Shown: positions 8,926-16,382 of the stretch, piece after piece
Layout: the number at the start of each line of letters is the position of its first letter
Position numbering within the stretch: position 1 is the first letter of the stretch
Assembly: GCA_902518075.1 (NCBI GenBank)
Contig: CABYEX010000002.1
Span: forward strand, 14,642 to 78,641
Direction of reading: 5' to 3'
Length of the DNA: 64,000 bases
Source of the DNA: Halieaceae bacterium
GTDB taxonomy: Bacteria > Pseudomonadota > Gammaproteobacteria > Pseudomonadales > Halieaceae
The notes under the pieces: generated by a model
What the model saw: only the letters and a program-made list of their open reading frames with translations
Told to the model about the DNA's origin: nothing
Databases searched by the model: none
Made by a program: the position numbers and the translations under genes

Positions 8926-10422
8926 ATGCAAACCACCGCGAGTGACGCCGCTAACGGGCATTTGACCGGATACGGCTCACCCTCCTATCGCCACTATGTG
9001 TTGATCCTGCTGATGCTGGTGTACACGCTGAATTTCGTCGACCGCACATTAATTGCAGTCGTCGCCCAGCCGATCATCGAGTCATTTCAACTTACCGACG
9101 CCCAGTGGGGTTTGCTCTACGGGCCGCCATTCGCCATTTTTTACGCAGTGATGGGCTTGCCCATTGCGCTCTGGGCAGATCGCTCCAACAGAGTGCATAT
9201 CATCAGCCTGTGCATCGTGCTGTGGTCGATCATGACCGCGCTCTGTGGTGTGGCCATTGGTTTTTTCACCCTACTCCTGTTCAGGATTGGTGTGGCCATC
9301 GGTGAGGCCGGCTGCACACCGCCTGCGAACTCGCTGATCGGCGATTACTTCATCGCCCGAAAACGCGCCACCGCACTGGGGGTGTACTCCATGGGCGTGA
9401 CTCTCGGCAGCGTGCTGGCCAACGTCTTTGGTGGCCCGATCGCACAGATGCAAGGCATCGATGTGGGCAACTGGTTAAGCAGTATCGGTCTGGGCTGGCT
9501 GTTTGGCGGCCTGGACTGGGCAAATATTGAAGGGTGGCGTATCGCCTTTGTCGCTGTCGGACTGCCGGGAATGTTGATTGCCTGGCTGGTATGGGCCAGC
9601 ATCAAAGAGCCGCCCCGGGGCTATTCCGACCCTCCCGGTCAGAGCGCTGATCGCGCGCCCGACTGGTCACAGACCTTTGCCGAGCTGCGCCGCAAACCCA
9701 CGTTTTGGTGGATGGCCATTGCCGCATCGCTGGTCGCTTTTGTCGGCTACGGCTTGATATCGTTTCAAGCCCCCTTTCTGCAGCGCGAGCATGGCTTGAG
9801 TGTGCGCGACGCCGCCTTGCAATTTGGCGCACCGCTCTCTCTCATGGCGGCAATCGGGACCTTCCTGGGTGGCTACGTCACAGAGCGATTGACGAGGCGA
9901 TCGCCTACCGCTGTAGCATGGGTGCCGGCCTTGGGGGTGGCGATAGCGGTGCCCGCCTACGCGGCCGCCTTCTTTTCAGAGGACCTGACTGCCGTTTTTT
10001 TCCTATGGGGTATTGGTGCGGTTTTTCATTACAGTTACCTGGGCGCTCAGTACAACATTGGCCAGGGCGTGGTCAGCAACCGATCTCGCGCCACAGCCAT
10101 CGCAGTACTCTTAATCTTGGTGTCCCTTATAGGCAACGGGATCGGACCTTATTTCGTCGGATTCATGAGTGACTTTTTTATGCAGCGCGAGCTGCTTTTG
10201 TTGAAGCCCGACACCCTTTTGTCGCCTGAGGCCTGCAAAGCAGCCGACATGGTGCGCTCCGTCACTGATGACGCACTGTGCCAAAACGCCAACTCCGAGG
10301 GGCTCAAGTTTGCGATGGCGGTCACAGCCAGTATCTTTCTGATCGCTTCGGCCTGCTTCTTGATGTGTGCCAGAACCCTTCAGCAGGATTTCGTCGCTGA
10401 GCTTGGGCAGACCAAGGGCTGA
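8926..10422 (+). CDS. Major facilitator superfamily transporter (Spinster-like)
   Basis: A 498-residue permease with about 12 membrane segments. The N-terminal 'YTLNFVDRTLIAVVAQPI' and the following 'WGLLYGPPFAIFYAVMGLPI' are typical of the Spinster-like MFS branch, and 'ALWADRSNR' is the cytoplasmic A-motif loop. The start at 8926 is supported by AGGA eight bases upstream; an earlier in-frame ATG (8869) lacks a site. The substrate is not predictable. A bidirectional terminator lies 139 bases after the stop. Confidence 0.8.
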   Translation: MQTTASDAANGHLTGYGSPSYRHYVLILLMLVYTLNFVDRTLIAVVAQPIIESFQLTDAQWGLLYGPPFAIFYAVMGLPIALWADRSNRVHIISLCIVLWSIMTALCGVAIGFFTLLLFRIGVAIGEAGCTPPANSLIGDYFIARKRATALGVYSMGVTLGSVLANVFGGPIAQMQGIDVGNWLSSIGLGWLFGGLDWANIEGWRIAFVAVGLPGMLIAWLVWASIKEPPRGYSDPPGQSADRAPDWSQTFAELRRKPTFWWMAIAASLVAFVGYGLISFQAPFLQREHGLSVRDAALQFGAPLSLMAAIGTFLGGYVTERLTRRSPTAVAWVPALGVAIAVPAYAAAFFSEDLTAVFFLWGIGAVFHYSYLGAQYNIGQGVVSNRSRATAIAVLLILVSLIGNGIGPYFVGFMSDFFMQRELLLLKPDTLLSPEACKAADMVRSVTDDALCQNANSEGLKFAMAVTASIFLIASACFLMCARTLQQDFVAELGQTKG

Positions 10423-10560
10423 GCTGACCTGAAGGGAGGTCCTACCGGCAAACAGCTACAGGTAACAGGCGCTTTTCCGTGGCAATAAAAATGGGAAAGT
10501 CGGCACCGCGCGTATTATCGTCACTGATAGCGGAACTCTCGATTACACTGGCAAACAGGC

Positions 10561-10780
10561 AAAAAAAAACAGAGGTCGCCCTCTGTCTTTTTTATTCGAG
10601 CCTCTCAGGCGTCCAGACCGGGATTCCATCTGGCCCCTCGGGTGGTATCCCCTCACCCTCGGTGGGTAGCGAACTGCGTTTGTGCCGGCCCTTCGCCACG
10701 CTTTTCTACCTGAGCACTCTTCCTCCGGCTTCCCCCTCGCTCCCGTCTGCAGTTGGTCACTCGTCGGTCGCCGTTGGCAT
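10561..10780 (-). ncRNA. Candidate small RNA, copy 1
   Basis: No convincing protein is encoded here on either strand. On the minus strand a sigma70-like promoter (10786-10813) is followed by about 215 GC-rich bases and a terminator hairpin with nine T residues. The predicted transcript carries several GGA triplets. Two lie in apparent hairpin loops: GGGTG/CACCC around AGGGGATAC, and CCAGA/TCTGG around TGGAATCCCGG. Such GGA loops are typical of CsrA-binding RNAs, but that reading is only a suggestion. The family is not recognised. Confidence 0.5.
10569..10593. terminator. Bidirectional terminator after the MFS gene
   Basis: ACAGAGG and CCTCTGT form a 7-bp stem with a TCGC loop. CTTTTTT follows on the plus strand, and nine T residues follow on the minus strand (complement of 10561-10569). 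It can end the MFS transcript from the left and candidate small RNA copy 1 from the right. Confidence 0.8.
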
Positions 10781-10813
10781 TGGTAATATTACCAAAAGGC
10801 GAGCGGCCGTCAA
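10780..10813 (-). promoter_or_regulatory. sigma70-like promoter and palindromic operator, copy 1
   Basis: Reading the minus strand: TTGACG (-35, 10808-10813), 16 bases, TAATAT (-10, 10786-10791). The -10 hexamer is inside a perfect 16-bp palindrome, TTGGTAATATTACCAA (10780-10795). The palindrome resembles operators of FadR-subfamily GntR regulators (TGGT...ACCA), which would make the promoter repressible. It is identical in copy 2. Confidence 0.55.
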
Positions 10814-11019
10814 TACCTTTTTCAAAAAAAATCAAACAACCTAAATTTTCAGCCAGTTCGATCGAAATTTGCAGCTGCGAATAATGAAAAGAGCCAGTCT
10901 CGCTAAAGGTAGTCAAACCTCAATCTACGCGGATCTGGTGTCGTTATAAGGAACGTTTTGGCAGGACGGACCCCTGCCGGCTAGGACGCCTTGATCAGTA
11001 AAAAAGGTATCAGCCACGC

Positions 11020-11239
11020 AAAAAAAAACAGAGGTCGCCCTCTGTCTTTTTTATTCGAGCCTCTCAGGCGTCCAGACCGGGATTCCATCTGGCCCCTCGG
11101 GTGGTATCCCCTCACCCTCGGTGGGTAGCGAACTGCGTTTGTGCCGGCCCTTCGCCACGCTTTTCTACCTGAGCACTCTTCCTCCGGCTTCCCCCTCGCT
11201 CCCGTCTGCAGTTGGTCACTCGTCGGTCGCCGTTGGCAT
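11020..11239 (-). ncRNA. Candidate small RNA, copy 2
   Basis: Same body as copy 1 with no differences in the predicted transcript. Promoter on the minus strand at 11245-11272; terminator stem at 11028-11045 followed by nine T residues. Keeping two identical transcript bodies with complete signals suggests recent duplication or selection for dosage. A short minus-strand frame (63 aa) crosses it but starts in the promoter and ends before the hairpins, so it is probably not a gene. Confidence 0.5.
11028..11052. terminator. Bidirectional terminator, copy 2
   Basis: Same 7-bp stem (ACAGAGG/CCTCTGT), TCGC loop and flanking T-tracts as the left copy. Confidence 0.75.
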
Positions 11240-11272
11240 TGGTAATATTACCAAAAGGCGAGCGGCCGTCAA
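11239..11272 (-). promoter_or_regulatory. sigma70-like promoter and palindromic operator, copy 2
   Basis: TTGACG (11267-11272), 16-base spacer and TAATAT (11245-11250) on the minus strand, with the palindrome TTGGTAATATTACCAA at 11239-11254 covering the -10 element. Confidence 0.55.
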
Positions 11273-11433
11273 TACCTTTTTCGAAAAAAATGTCGAGAAG
11301 CAAAATTCCGCCATCCGCCCTTTAATGCTGGTGTATCTGAAATGTCCGACACAGATAAGTTAAACCCAACCCTTCCGTGCAGTGCCTAGCTTAAAGCTGT
11401 CTTGAACCAATAAAGAGCAAAATGCGGGTAGGC

Positions 11434-11448
11434 GCACCGTTTCGGTGC
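11434..11448 (+). promoter_or_regulatory. NtrC-type enhancer site
   Basis: GCACCGTTTCGGTGC matches the NtrC consensus GCACC-N5-GGTGC perfectly. Its centre is about 130 bases upstream of the start site predicted from the sigma54 promoter, the usual distance for an NtrC enhancer. It points to induction under nitrogen limitation. Confidence 0.75.
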
Positions 11449-11545
11449 AAAAATATGCGGGTGGGTAAGAACATCTGTGAGATACATTTGAGCTACCCTC
11501 AGAATAAATCCCGTAGCTCCTTGGATAAAAGGCGCAAGTGTGCGA

Positions 11546-11562
11546 TTGGCACGCAGATTGCA
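11546..11562 (+). promoter_or_regulatory. sigma54 promoter of the TonB receptor gene
   Basis: TTGGCACGCAGATTGCA fits the RpoN consensus TTGGCAC-N5-TTGCA, with GG and GC elements in the right spacing. Transcription should begin near 11573, 42 bases before the receptor ATG. Together with the NtrC site this is a complete nitrogen-controlled promoter. Confidence 0.8.
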
Positions 11563-11614
11563 AGTCAACACAGAATGAATAAAAGCCTACCAAAACACCT
11601 GCGGGAGATTTGAG

Positions 11615-13891
11615 ATGTCGAACTTACGCTATCCACTTGCGGCCTTAGGCCTATTTATGGGTACGCAGTCATGCGGTGCCTGGGCACAACAACCGCCCAT
11701 TTTCGAGGAGGTATTGGTAACCGCAGAAAAGCGTACTGAGAGTCTGCAGAACCTCTCACAGGCGGTCACCGCGCTCAGCGAGCAGGACGTGGAAAACCGG
11801 CAGTTGAGTTCCTTTGTCGACCTAAGTGCGATTGCGCCCGGGGTCAACGTAGCCAAGAACGAGGGTTTCAAGACAGTAATTACAATTCGCGGCATCGGTA
11901 ATGAAGCCAATCAAAATGCAATCGCCAACCCCTCGGTGTCGTATCACCTAGACGGGGTATATGTGGCCTCACCTTTCGCGTTGCAAACTGATTTTCTAGA
12001 TTTAGAACGGATCGAGGTATTAAGAGGGCCCCAAGGTACACTCTTTGGCCAAAACTCGACTGGTGGCGGTATCAACGTGATCACCAAGGCACCCACTTTC
12101 GACGAGTTCTCTGGCACCGCCGATTTGACCCTTGGAGAATACAGCCTGGTAAAAGCCCGCGCTGCGATGAACATCCCCTTCAGTGAATCAGTGGCAGCGC
12201 GGGTGTCTGTCATGAGCCATAAGCACGATGGCTACACTGACAATGTTGGCAACGGTCAAGACCTGGACGACGCGGATAGTATCTCTGCCCGCGCTAAATT
12301 GCTGATACAACCTAGCGACACCTTCTCCGCCACTTTCACGGCTCAGTTGTTCGATGAAGAGGTGAATGGGCAAGCGCAAAAAGGAATTTATGATCCGACT
12401 CCTGGGGCGCGAAACCTAGCTCAGGATTCGCTATCAAGTTACGAGTTGGAGTCTCAGCTTTACAGCATGACACTAGAATGGGATCTCGGTGCCGTGACCT
12501 TAAAATCGCTGACGAGTTATCAGAACGATGAAATTTCGATCCAACGAGACAATGATCGGCATGATTACAGGACACTTCCGCCGTTTTTCCTGCTTCAAAG
12601 CTACTTCGATCCTGAAATAAACGAACAAAAAACTACGACACAGGAATTCAACCTGATTTCAAATGAGCCCGCCTTTGGCAAGCTCGATTGGGTCGCGGGG
12701 ATTTTCTACTTAGACACCGAAGTCGATATTCTTATTCAAGAACGTCTAGATTTTAACTTCGATGGTGCCTTTGACCCTATCGTCGTCCAAGAAGTCCTAT
12801 TTTATGGTGGCGAGGTGGGCTTCATATCTGACTCGAAACCAGAGCGCGAATCCATGTCGATATACGGACAAGGCACTTGGAGCTTAACGGATAGCTCTAG
12901 AATTGTTGCTGGCCTCCGGTACACCGAGGATGAGGTTTACAGTTCCGTCACGAACTTTTTCGGGAGGGAAGGTACAGACATTTTGGAAATTGAGTCCGAG
13001 AAGGTCACAGGCCGTCTAGCTTTCGAGATGGATCTATCCGACGCTTCGATGGCATACGCGTCTTACACACGCGGGTTCAAGCCGGGAGGCTCGAATCTAA
13101 CTTTCGGCAGGGAGGATGTGATCGCCCCCATAGTGGTGTTGCCTATTTTTGAGGAAGAAACCATTGACGCATACGAGATAGGGCTCAAAACCGACCTTGC
13201 GGACGGCAGGGTCCGGTTAAATGGCGCCATGTTCTTTTACGAATATGACAACTTACAATATCAAGCCACCGACCCTGAATTGTTCCAAGGTGGTGTAGGC
13301 AATATTCCTGAATCGGAAATCTATGGGGCGGAGATCGAACTTGGGGCGTTTCTCACTGATTCGCTGGTTTTCGATGCAAGAATTGCATTATTGGAGACTG
13401 AAATTACCGCGAGCCATCTTGCCCTTGATAACGTAGCGGGAGAAAGGAGAATGAATGCTTTGCTCGCGCAGGGATTCTCAAAGTTCGGTCCTGAAATTCA
13501 AATAGCCAGAGCTGAAGAGATAGCGGATGTTCAAGGCAACGAATTGCCAAAAACACCCAGTTTCACGGCGAATCTCGCTCTGTCTTACAACAAAAGTATT
13601 GATGGTTTTGGCGATATCGGCGGCACCCTGAGTTATACACACCGGGGCGATTTTAAACACCGGATGTTTAATAACCCTCTGACGGACGACGTAGATAGTT
13701 ACGATACTTTGGATCTCGTGATCAGAATTCTGCCCTCTGACAGCAACTGGCGATTAGAACTGATAGCAAAAAATCTGACGGACGAGGACGGTATAAACGC
13801 CCGATTCACTGACGTATTTGGAGTAGGCGCCACTGGTGACCAATTCATCCCACCGCGCGTGCTAATGGCCAGGGTGGGTATTGATTTTTAG
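11615..13891 (+). CDS. TonB-dependent outer-membrane receptor, probably for purines
   Basis: A 758-residue outer-membrane receptor. A signal peptide (cleavage after about residue 24, 'GAWAQQ') is followed by a TonB-box-like 'FEEVLVTAEKR'. The plug domain has 'ITIRGIGNEANQNA' and 'LDGVYVA' then 'DLERIEVLRGPQGTLFGQNSTGG'; a beta barrel follows and ends in the aromatic 'MARVGIDF'. GGGAG lies seven bases before the ATG. It imports a ligand across the outer membrane using TonB energy. The ligand is inferred from context (purines, urate or allantoin); sequence alone does not tell. It heads the purine block under an NtrC/sigma54 promoter. Confidence 0.88.
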   Translation: MSNLRYPLAALGLFMGTQSCGAWAQQPPIFEEVLVTAEKRTESLQNLSQAVTALSEQDVENRQLSSFVDLSAIAPGVNVAKNEGFKTVITIRGIGNEANQNAIANPSVSYHLDGVYVASPFALQTDFLDLERIEVLRGPQGTLFGQNSTGGGINVITKAPTFDEFSGTADLTLGEYSLVKARAAMNIPFSESVAARVSVMSHKHDGYTDNVGNGQDLDDADSISARAKLLIQPSDTFSATFTAQLFDEEVNGQAQKGIYDPTPGARNLAQDSLSSYELESQLYSMTLEWDLGAVTLKSLTSYQNDEISIQRDNDRHDYRTLPPFFLLQSYFDPEINEQKTTTQEFNLISNEPAFGKLDWVAGIFYLDTEVDILIQERLDFNFDGAFDPIVVQEVLFYGGEVGFISDSKPERESMSIYGQGTWSLTDSSRIVAGLRYTEDEVYSSVTNFFGREGTDILEIESEKVTGRLAFEMDLSDASMAYASYTRGFKPGGSNLTFGREDVIAPIVVLPIFEEETIDAYEIGLKTDLADGRVRLNGAMFFYEYDNLQYQATDPELFQGGVGNIPESEIYGAEIELGAFLTDSLVFDARIALLETEITASHLALDNVAGERRMNALLAQGFSKFGPEIQIARAEEIADVQGNELPKTPSFTANLALSYNKSIDGFGDIGGTLSYTHRGDFKHRMFNNPLTDDVDSYDTLDLVIRILPSDSNWRLELIAKNLTDEDGINARFTDVFGVGATGDQFIPPRVLMARVGIDF

Positions 13892-14132
13892 GCCGTCAGC
13901 GAGATAAAGCGGGCCCGAATATACGCTGTAACAAATACTTTCAAGCGGGCTGGTGGCCATTCATCACCGGCCTTGCAAGACCAAGGCCCTTCCATTGCTT
14001 CTCGTTACTAACAGCAGTAAGCGGGCTAGACAGAGTAAGGTTGCCATCTCTACAAATGCACCTGCCACCGACTCCCTTTCAATAAGTTGCAGGTTTGATA
14101 TGTGCAGGCAAATACGAAGAGTGAGTGGGGGA

Positions 14133-14711
14133 TTAGATGACGCCTCCCGGGATGCGCTGCTGAATAACATCAAACAAGGCAGGTCGGTGTTGTCGGATCT
14201 CATCAACCGTCAGCCCTTCAAGTGAATGTGGATACATCAACCAAGCCTCGGTTTTTTCGAGAAAATAGTCTGGGACACGATCAACTTCTCGCCGGCTGGG
14301 CTTATAGTAGGGCACCGCGACGCGGATTTCAGATGGTGTATTCAATCGCGCCAATTCCGAGAGCCTGCAAATTACGGCGTCCACAGTTCGGCCCGTATCG
14401 AACACGTCATCCACAATCAGCAATCTGTCCTCGGCTGTAACATTTTTGATCAGATAATTGAGACCGTGCACGCGTATACCGCTCAGTCTTTGGTCGATGC
14501 CTGCACCGTAAGATGAAGTGCGAATAGCAATATGGTCGGTGTCAATGCCACAGTAGGCAAGAAATTCTTGGACGGCGATGCCAATAGGCACTCCGCCACG
14601 CCATATGGCGATGATAATGGTGGGCTTAAAACCATCTGAAAACACCCGCTCAGCTAGCCGGAAGGAATCCACCAACAATTGGTTAGCTGAGAGGTACTGT
14701 TTGTCACTCAT
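14133..14711 (-). CDS. Purine phosphoribosyltransferase (HGPRT/XPRT-like), copy A
   Basis: A type I phosphoribosyltransferase of about 192 residues. The PRPP-binding loop 'LLIVDDVFDTGRTVDAV' is intact, including the Asp of the DTG triad that acts as general base in hypoxanthine-guanine enzymes. 'IIAIWRGGVPIG' is the N-terminal loop. It would convert a free purine base and PRPP to a nucleotide, so salvage competes with catabolism here. The start MSDKQYLSANQLLVDSF aligns with the paralog at 29168, so ATG 14711 is chosen over upstream GTG 14765. It is divergent from the xanthine permease and convergent with the TonB receptor. Confidence 0.8.
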   Translation of the reverse strand: MSDKQYLSANQLLVDSFRLAERVFSDGFKPTIIIAIWRGGVPIGIAVQEFLAYCGIDTDHIAIRTSSYGAGIDQRLSGIRVHGLNYLIKNVTAEDRLLIVDDVFDTGRTVDAVICRLSELARLNTPSEIRVAVPYYKPSRREVDRVPDYFLEKTEAWLMYPHSLEGLTVDEIRQHRPALFDVIQQRIPGGVI

Positions 14712-14907
14712 GGATTCTAGGACCTCACTGCGCAGACTTGAGTTAAAGGGGCCTCTCCAAACCACTAGTGGCAGACACTATCTTGGAAAAGCCATCTATT
14801 GAAAAGGCGCGCTCGCTTGGGGGGCCAGTTTAAATGGCTAAATCAAGTCGCGCGAGTATTTGTTCGCCTCACTTGGTAGTCCGCATGAAGAGAAGGGAGA
14901 AGCTTCA

Positions 14908-16260
14908 GTGTCACCCCACTCCGAACTGATTTATGAGCTTGAGGATCGCCCTCCTCCCGCAGAATCTTTTTTTGCAGGTTTACAACACCTGCTTGCATCT
15001 TTCGTCGGGATAGTCACACCAAGTCTCATTATCGGGAGCATGCTCGAATTAGAGGCAGAGATCCCTTATTTAATCAGTATGTCTCTTATCGCTTCAGGAA
15101 TAGGCACATTGATACAGGCTGTCCAACCGTTCGGTATTGGAGCGAAAATGTTGTGCTTGCAGGGCACGAGTTTCACTTTTGTAGGAGTAATCGCAACCAT
15201 CGGGCTGTCGGTAAAAGAGGCGGGCAGCGGCTCTACGGAGATACTCGCTTTAATTTTTGGTTTATGTATGGCCGGATCTTTTCTGCAAATTGGTTTGAGC
15301 CCATTTATCCCCAAATTACAGAAATTCATCACACCCCTGGTAACAGGTATTGTGGTGACGAGTATTGGCGTCAGCCTCATCAAGGTCGCCATGACCGATC
15401 TAGCAGGTGGGGTAAATGCGGCGGACTTTGGAAACCCAGCTCACCTTTGGCTCGGCATGACGGTGATTATCACAGTGATCATTATGAACTGCTCCAAAAA
15501 TGATTGGGTGCGGCTCTCGTCAATCCTTGTAGGCTTGTCTGTTGGCCTATTCTCCGCATTCTTTTTCTTAGATTCTTTTCCCAAGTCTGATTTCAATATA
15601 AGCACATCTGTATCGATACCAAGGCCTTTTATCTATGGTCTTGACTTTGACCTGCTTGCCTTTATCCCAATAGCACTTATATTTTTGATTAGCTCAGTGG
15701 AAACGGCTGGTGACATCACCGCGAATTGCTCCATTTGCGACCAACCAGTGCGCGGTAGTGCTTACCTAGACCGAGTCCGCCGAGGCGTCTTAGCTGACGG
15801 AATAAATTCCCTCATATCCGCCACAATTAACTCATTTCCTAACACAACCTTCAGCCAAAATAACGGCGTCATCCAGCTAACGGGTATAGCGAGCAGACAC
15901 GTGGGCCTTTATGTCTCGTGTATGCTGATTGCACTGGGTCTCCTCCAAGGTTTGGGAGACCTACTGTTAGCTATTCCGAAGCCAGTCATTGGAGGCGCCA
16001 CGATGCTAATGTTTGGCTCAGTTGCTGCAACCGGCGTGGGGATATTGGCCGGCCTAGAACTTAAGAGAAGAGAGCTGATGATTATTGGAATTTCTCTTGG
16101 GCTGGGGTTGGGACCAAGTATGGTGCCTGGAGCATTGGATGCACTGCCATCTTTGCTAAAAACCGTGCTGGGTTCTGCCGCCGCAACAGCAGGACTTACA
16201 GCAATTTTTTTGCACACACTTTTACCGAGCGCTAAAACACCGGGAAACCTAAACGAGTAG
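14908..16260 (+). CDS. NCS2 family xanthine/urate permease
   Basis: A permease of about 450 residues of the nucleobase:cation symporter-2 family, with some 14 membrane segments. The family motif 'TTFSQNNGVIQLTGIASRHVG' near residue 310 and 'FGIGAKMLCLQGTSFTFVG' in the N-terminal half place it with xanthine/uric acid carriers rather than the AzgA group. It would carry xanthine or urate across the inner membrane with H+ or Na+. GTG 14908 is preferred because GGAG lies eight bases before it; the frame is open upstream from TTG 14860. It is the first gene of the plus-strand catabolic series. Confidence 0.85.
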   Translation: MSPHSELIYELEDRPPPAESFFAGLQHLLASFVGIVTPSLIIGSMLELEAEIPYLISMSLIASGIGTLIQAVQPFGIGAKMLCLQGTSFTFVGVIATIGLSVKEAGSGSTEILALIFGLCMAGSFLQIGLSPFIPKLQKFITPLVTGIVVTSIGVSLIKVAMTDLAGGVNAADFGNPAHLWLGMTVIITVIIMNCSKNDWVRLSSILVGLSVGLFSAFFFLDSFPKSDFNISTSVSIPRPFIYGLDFDLLAFIPIALIFLISSVETAGDITANCSICDQPVRGSAYLDRVRRGVLADGINSLISATINSFPNTTFSQNNGVIQLTGIASRHVGLYVSCMLIALGLLQGLGDLLLAIPKPVIGGATMLMFGSVAATGVGILAGLELKRRELMIIGISLGLGLGPSMVPGALDALPSLLKTVLGSAAATAGLTAIFLHTLLPSAKTPGNLNE

Positions 16261-16382
16261 ATAGATAGCCACCTCAGACACTCTTTTCTTTTTTAAAAAA
16301 ACATCGATCTATAGAAAGGTTGTGGGGATATCAAAAGGCACGCGAGCGAACAAACAATATAAATGCATCATTACCAAGTACG

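Larger units (their letters stand above)
10559..10832. repeat. 274-bp direct repeat, left copy
   Basis: This segment recurs at 11018-11291 with an offset of exactly 459 bases. I find a single mismatch (A at 10824, G at 11283). It spans a complete promoter-to-terminator unit on the minus strand. The 185 bases between the copies are not duplicated to the right of the second copy. Confidence 0.9.
11018..11291. repeat. 274-bp direct repeat, right copy
   Basis: Second copy of the segment at 10559-10832, again carrying operator, promoter, body and terminator intact. After 11291 the sequence diverges completely and leads into the regulatory region of the TonB receptor. Confidence 0.9.

Noticed and set aside
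11080..11240. Cobalamin riboswitch (GGGAAGCCGG stretch on the minus strand)
   Set aside because: The B12 box and the rest of the conserved core are absent, and no cobalamin gene follows.
10559..11291. The direct repeats as an insertion sequence or MITE
   Set aside because: No terminal inverted repeats or target-site duplication were seen at the ends, and there is no transposase.
11112..11303. 63-residue minus-strand reading frame across the right repeat (and the longer one over the left repeat)
   Set aside because: Its start lies upstream of the predicted promoter, there is no ribosome site, and the composition (many Arg, Gly, Ser) is that of GC-rich noncoding sequence.
14762..14771. CCACTAGTGG palindrome between the divergent phosphoribosyltransferase and permease genes as an operator
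   Set aside because: Only 10 bp, contains a palindromic core expected by chance, and no second copy was found in the purine block.
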